A stretch of DNA of 64,000 nt from CAVWXT01 sp963759115 (GTDB lineage: Bacteria > Planctomycetota > Planctomycetia > Pirellulales > Thermoguttaceae): positions 1,674,001 through 1,738,000 of the forward strand of contig CAVWXT010000005.1 in the NCBI GenBank assembly GCA_963759115.1. The letters run 5' to 3'. Shown here piece by piece: positions 61,475 through 64,000 of this stretch (within the stretch, counting starts at the first letter, position 1; each line of letters opens with the position of its first letter). The notes below the pieces were generated by a model, which did not search any database, had not been told where the DNA came from, and saw nothing but the letters and a program-made list of their open reading frames with translations. The position numbers and the translations under genes were made by a program.

Positions 61475-61833
61475 CGGTTCTGTTTCCGGCACAACACCTC
61501 GGGGTCGATCTTGAGAATCTGCTTCAGCCGCCTGGCGTCCTCGCTCGTTTGCGGGTCATCGGCGAGCAACCGGGCCAAGAGGGCGGCGGTCTGCCGGGCC
61601 TCGACCGATGCGTCATCCCCGGCGAGGCGATAGAACATCCAGCGCCCCTCCTTGCGGCTATTGACCAGGCGGGCGTGTTTGAGGATCGCCATGTGTTTCG
61701 ATACGGTGGAAGGGGCCAACCCGAGCAACTCGACGAGTTGGCACACGCAGATTTCGCCCGGGCCGAGCGCCACGAGGGCCCGCACGCGATTTTCGTCCGC
61801 CAGGGCCTTGAGCACCGCCATCAAGTCGCGCAT
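61468..61833 (-). CDS. arsR: ArsR-family regulator 3
   Basis: A 121-residue winged-helix repressor (ALADENRVRALVALGPGEICVCQL, reader segment LAPSTVSKHMAILKHARLV, wing RKEGRWMFYRLAG). The Cys pair in ICVCQLVEL near the DNA-binding helix matches the As(III) site of classic ArsR. AAGGGGAGG precedes the ATG at 61833. It should repress the arsC-acr3-hgcAB transcript from the palindrome at 61858. Confidence 0.9.
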
Positions 61834-61857
61834 CGGCCGCCTCCCCTTAGCCTGGTA

Positions 61858-61879
61858 CATTTCGCCATATAACGAAATG
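61858..61879. promoter_or_regulatory. Probable operator of the ars-hgc operon
   Basis: CATTTCGCCATATAACGAAATG is, in outline, a perfect 7-bp inverted repeat (CATTTCG and CGAAATG) around eight bases. It is directly upstream of arsR3 on the minus strand. Confidence 0.7.
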
Positions 61880-61926
61880 ATACCGCGGCGGCGTTAAGCT
61901 GTCAACAGCACTTCACTTGCGGACTG

Positions 61927-62523
61927 TCACCCGTTGGGTTCTTGCGTCGTTTGACCGCCGCCGGAGGACTGGCCGGCCTGGAGCGACTGTTGCAGCGAGT
62001 CGAACTGTTCCGAAAGGGCCAACAGGCTCGCCTGGATCTGACGCAGAGTTGCAGCGCGGGTAGCCCTGATGAGCAAAACCGTGCAAAAGGCAGCCGCCAA
62101 CATGACCGCGAGCAACACCAGGATTCCCCCGACGGTTGCAATCAAGATCATATACAGTACGTGGCATTGCGATGCCGCTACCAGTGCGGTCGAGGCCACC
62201 GGATTCGTCTCGTAGAGTGGAGGTTGCTCATCCGGCTTGGAGATTTTCGGTGCCAGTTCCAAGATTGCTCGATGCAACCCGTTCATTTCGGGCACGACCT
62301 TAATGGAGTACCAATAGACAGATCCACAGAGCCCGATGACCGTTAACAGGAACAATCCGCTCGTCGCCCACGTAAGGATGCGGACTCGCCGCCGATCGCG
62401 ACGTAAGACCTCCTTGGCAACTTTCCGCCCCTCGGCTGACGAAGCCGGCATCCGACTGTCGATGGCCAGCAGAGTATCTACAAGTGCCTTTTTCTCCGCC
62501 GATGGTTCGTGCTTGGCGTTCAT
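61927..62523 (-). CDS. Two-helix membrane protein coupled to the ECF sigma factor
   Basis: A 198-residue protein with one helix near the middle (WATSGLFLLTVIGLCGSVYW) and a second (LIATVGGILVLLAVMLAAAF), cytoplasmic N-terminus and a coiled-coil-like end (LLALSEQFDSLQQSLQ). Its ATGA overlap with the sigma gene suggests a coupled anti-sigma-like or signalling partner, although no zinc anti-sigma HxxxCxxC motif is present. Separate from the ars run, in the same direction. Confidence 0.55.
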   Translation of the reverse strand: MNAKHEPSAEKKALVDTLLAIDSRMPASSAEGRKVAKEVLRRDRRRVRILTWATSGLFLLTVIGLCGSVYWYSIKVVPEMNGLHRAILELAPKISKPDEQPPLYETNPVASTALVAASQCHVLYMILIATVGGILVLLAVMLAAAFCTVLLIRATRAATLRQIQASLLALSEQFDSLQQSLQAGQSSGGGQTTQEPNG

Positions 62524-63068
62524 GTCGATCTCCTGTGTTCGATCGCCTGGCGCAGGGCCGCCTTGGCGTAGTACAGCCGCGACCGGACTGTGCCGATCGG
62601 ACAGCCTGTAACCTTGGCGATTTGCTCGTAGGTCATGTCTTCCAAAAACCGCAGCACCAGGACTTCCCGCTGCTCCGGGGCGAGCTGGTCGAGGCTCGCG
62701 TGAATTTCCTGGGCGTCTTCCTGGCGGAACTCGTTGTCTTGCGACGGCTCCTCGACGAGATCCGAAACATCCACAAGAAGCTCCGGCGGCCGCACTCGCC
62801 ACTGCACCGACGCCTTGTCTCTGGCGATGCGGTAGAGCCACGCCGCCAGTGCGGCCGGATCGGCCAGTCGCGGCAGCGCCCGGAACACGGCCAGCCAGAC
62901 CTCTTGGAGCACGTCGTCCGCATGGTCCGCACGCGGCAAAATGCGGCGGAGATAGTATCGCAGCCGTGGATGGTAGCGCGCGACCAGTTCTTCGAACGCA
63001 TCTTCATCGCCGGCCTGACAGCGCAGGACCAGGAGCTGCTCGTGCAGTCGTTCGGCAGCATCGGTCAT
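62520..63068 (-). CDS. ECF RNA polymerase sigma factor
   Basis: A 182-residue sigma-70-like factor of the ECF group. Region 2 is ELVARYHPRLRYYLRRI with DHADDVLQEVWLAVFRAL. Region 4 is LAPEQREVLVLRFLEDMT followed by YEQIAKVTGCPIGTVRSRL. It would direct RNA polymerase to stress promoters when released by a partner such as the coupled membrane protein. ATG 63068 is chosen; the longer frame to 63098 lacks support. Confidence 0.9.
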   Translation of the reverse strand: MTDAAERLHEQLLVLRCQAGDEDAFEELVARYHPRLRYYLRRILPRADHADDVLQEVWLAVFRALPRLADPAALAAWLYRIARDKASVQWRVRPPELLVDVSDLVEEPSQDNEFRQEDAQEIHASLDQLAPEQREVLVLRFLEDMTYEQIAKVTGCPIGTVRSRLYYAKAALRQAIEHRRST

Positions 63069-63164
63069 CGAGCGACCTGAACCTGGAAAACCCGACACTG
63101 CCCGTATATCAGGTTGGCGCCGCGGGCAAGAAGTTCAGGCAATTCCGCGGACACAATGCTTGAT

Positions 63165-64000
63165 TCACTGAACAACAGAAGGAGCCGATTTAAGGCTCCT
63201 GAGCCCTTTTCTCGCTCTTGGCGCTGCACCGGCAGGCCTGATGACGATTTGCCCCTGGTCCGGGACAGCCTCAATGTACGCGCATGACCGACCGGCTTCT
63301 TGGACCAACTCAACGCGTGTCGTGCGTCCCTTCTGCGTGACAGTGAGCGGCGACTCCCACTCCGAACGTGTCAGTATCCTGAGAGTCAGGGGAGCATCGA
63401 ACACGGCGTCATCCATCTTGTCCGTCAGATGGACGACAAGTTCGTCCGCGCGGTCAGCGGCGATCTCCACCGAGACGCTGTCCCGCTCCCGAATGTACTT
63501 GGCAATCTCGGCAACGGTGTCGATCCACAACTCGTCGCGCTTGCCCGCCACATATCTGACATGGTCCTCGAAGGTCTTGAGCGGCGTCGATTCCCAAGCG
63601 TTCCCCACTCCCTGGATGCCGTGATAGGTTCTCAACCTGCCAGCCACCGTTCTTGAGTACCTCATCGACCCAGCCGTTGTATTCGGCCAGCGGCGTGGCT
63701 GTCCGGGCCCCTCCACCGCCCAGAGTGTACAGTTCTGACGATACTCCCTTGGTGCGCGGGCCGGCGCGCTTGGCCGCGATATAGTGTTTCCTGACGATCT
63801 CCAGGGAGGCCTCGTCCACATCAGCGAAGCCCAGGGGAACGCAGAACGTCAGGCATTGGTAGTCCGGCACGTGCTTGCGGATTTCCCTCTCCAAAATGGT
63901 CTTGGACTCGACGATCTCGGACATCTTCTGGGCGTCAGTGCAGTCCTTCAATTTGGGATGCGTCCTGGTGTGTGAGCCCACCTCATGTCCGGCCTTGACC
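63165..64000 (-). CDS. Polysaccharide deacetylase-like protein, truncated by the window, one frameshift
   Basis: A NodB-homology polysaccharide deacetylase, cut at the window end. GHEVGSHTRTHPKLKDC is the metal-binding SHTxxHP motif, and KTILEREIRKHVPDYQCLTFCVP with NGWVDEVLKNGGWQ follow. Near 63625 the frame changes (QVENLSR to YHGIQGVGNAWES) and runs on to 63165 through a metal-site-like segment and a C-terminal beta-rich tail. It would remove acetyl groups from a glycan. One of the many single-base breaks of the window. Confidence 0.7.

Overview
The window is GC-rich bacterial chromosome, most likely from a planctomycete (Planctomycetota, perhaps Pirellulales). The basis is gene content: a secreted PEP-CTERM protein, many small toxin-antitoxin pairs, secreted sugar and polysaccharide enzymes, an RseP with an expanded linker, mercury-methylation genes, and many palindromic or word-like intergenic repeats. 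No rRNA or tRNA was recognised; the only RNA gene seen is tmRNA. The lineage is an inference. Many single-base frame breaks, including one in ftsH, suggest a draft or metagenome-derived assembly.

Region by region. 0-8 kb: an IS630-type transposase cut by the window edge, an M28-type peptidase, a vapBC pair with a clear promoter, a secreted alpha/beta hydrolase, a secreted beta-helix protein, an MBL-fold hydrolase and a sugar isomerase-like protein. 8.3-8.7 kb: ssrA (tmRNA) with a strong terminator. 8.9-22 kb: an accessory island just downstream of ssrA. It holds an IS4-type element with a 10-bp target duplication, two adjoining ISAzo13-type elements, the remnant of a MoxR-like ATPase, a DUF2201/VWA metallopeptidase-like protein, an RFC/DnaX-like ATPase, small unknown proteins, a serine recombinase, a two-spacer orphan CRISPR remnant and a decayed transposase.

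22-47 kb: chromosomal backbone. It includes a thioesterase, a polyprenol-phosphate glycosyltransferase, an MFS transporter, a prepilin-like protein, an S1-domain protein, nadA, prfB with its recoding site, mnmA, an LptF/G-type permease, a ceramide-glucosyltransferase-like GT, two GNAT-type acyltransferases, ftsH, dxr and rseP. Several toxin-antitoxin loci and hairpin repeats lie between them.

47-62 kb: the most interesting part, a run of about 22 genes all on the minus strand. It starts with arsR-arsC-acr3 and continues into hgcA-hgcB, the corrinoid protein and ferredoxin of mercury methylation. Then come a phosphatase-like ArsC relative, two thioredoxin-like proteins with Cys-rich tails and a shared upstream 26-bp motif, an ABC exporter of the MacB/LolD type, two more ArsR regulators, a lipoyl (GcvH-like) protein, an OsmC protein, a mini-thioredoxin, three DGC-type putative zinc-binding proteins, two ArsF-like proteins, an ArsG/CcdA-like permease and an exported methyltransferase. 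The layout suggests one metal(loid) and thiol-redox stress locus in which mercury methylation is embedded. 62-64 kb: an ECF sigma factor with a translationally coupled membrane partner, and a polysaccharide deacetylase running off the window.
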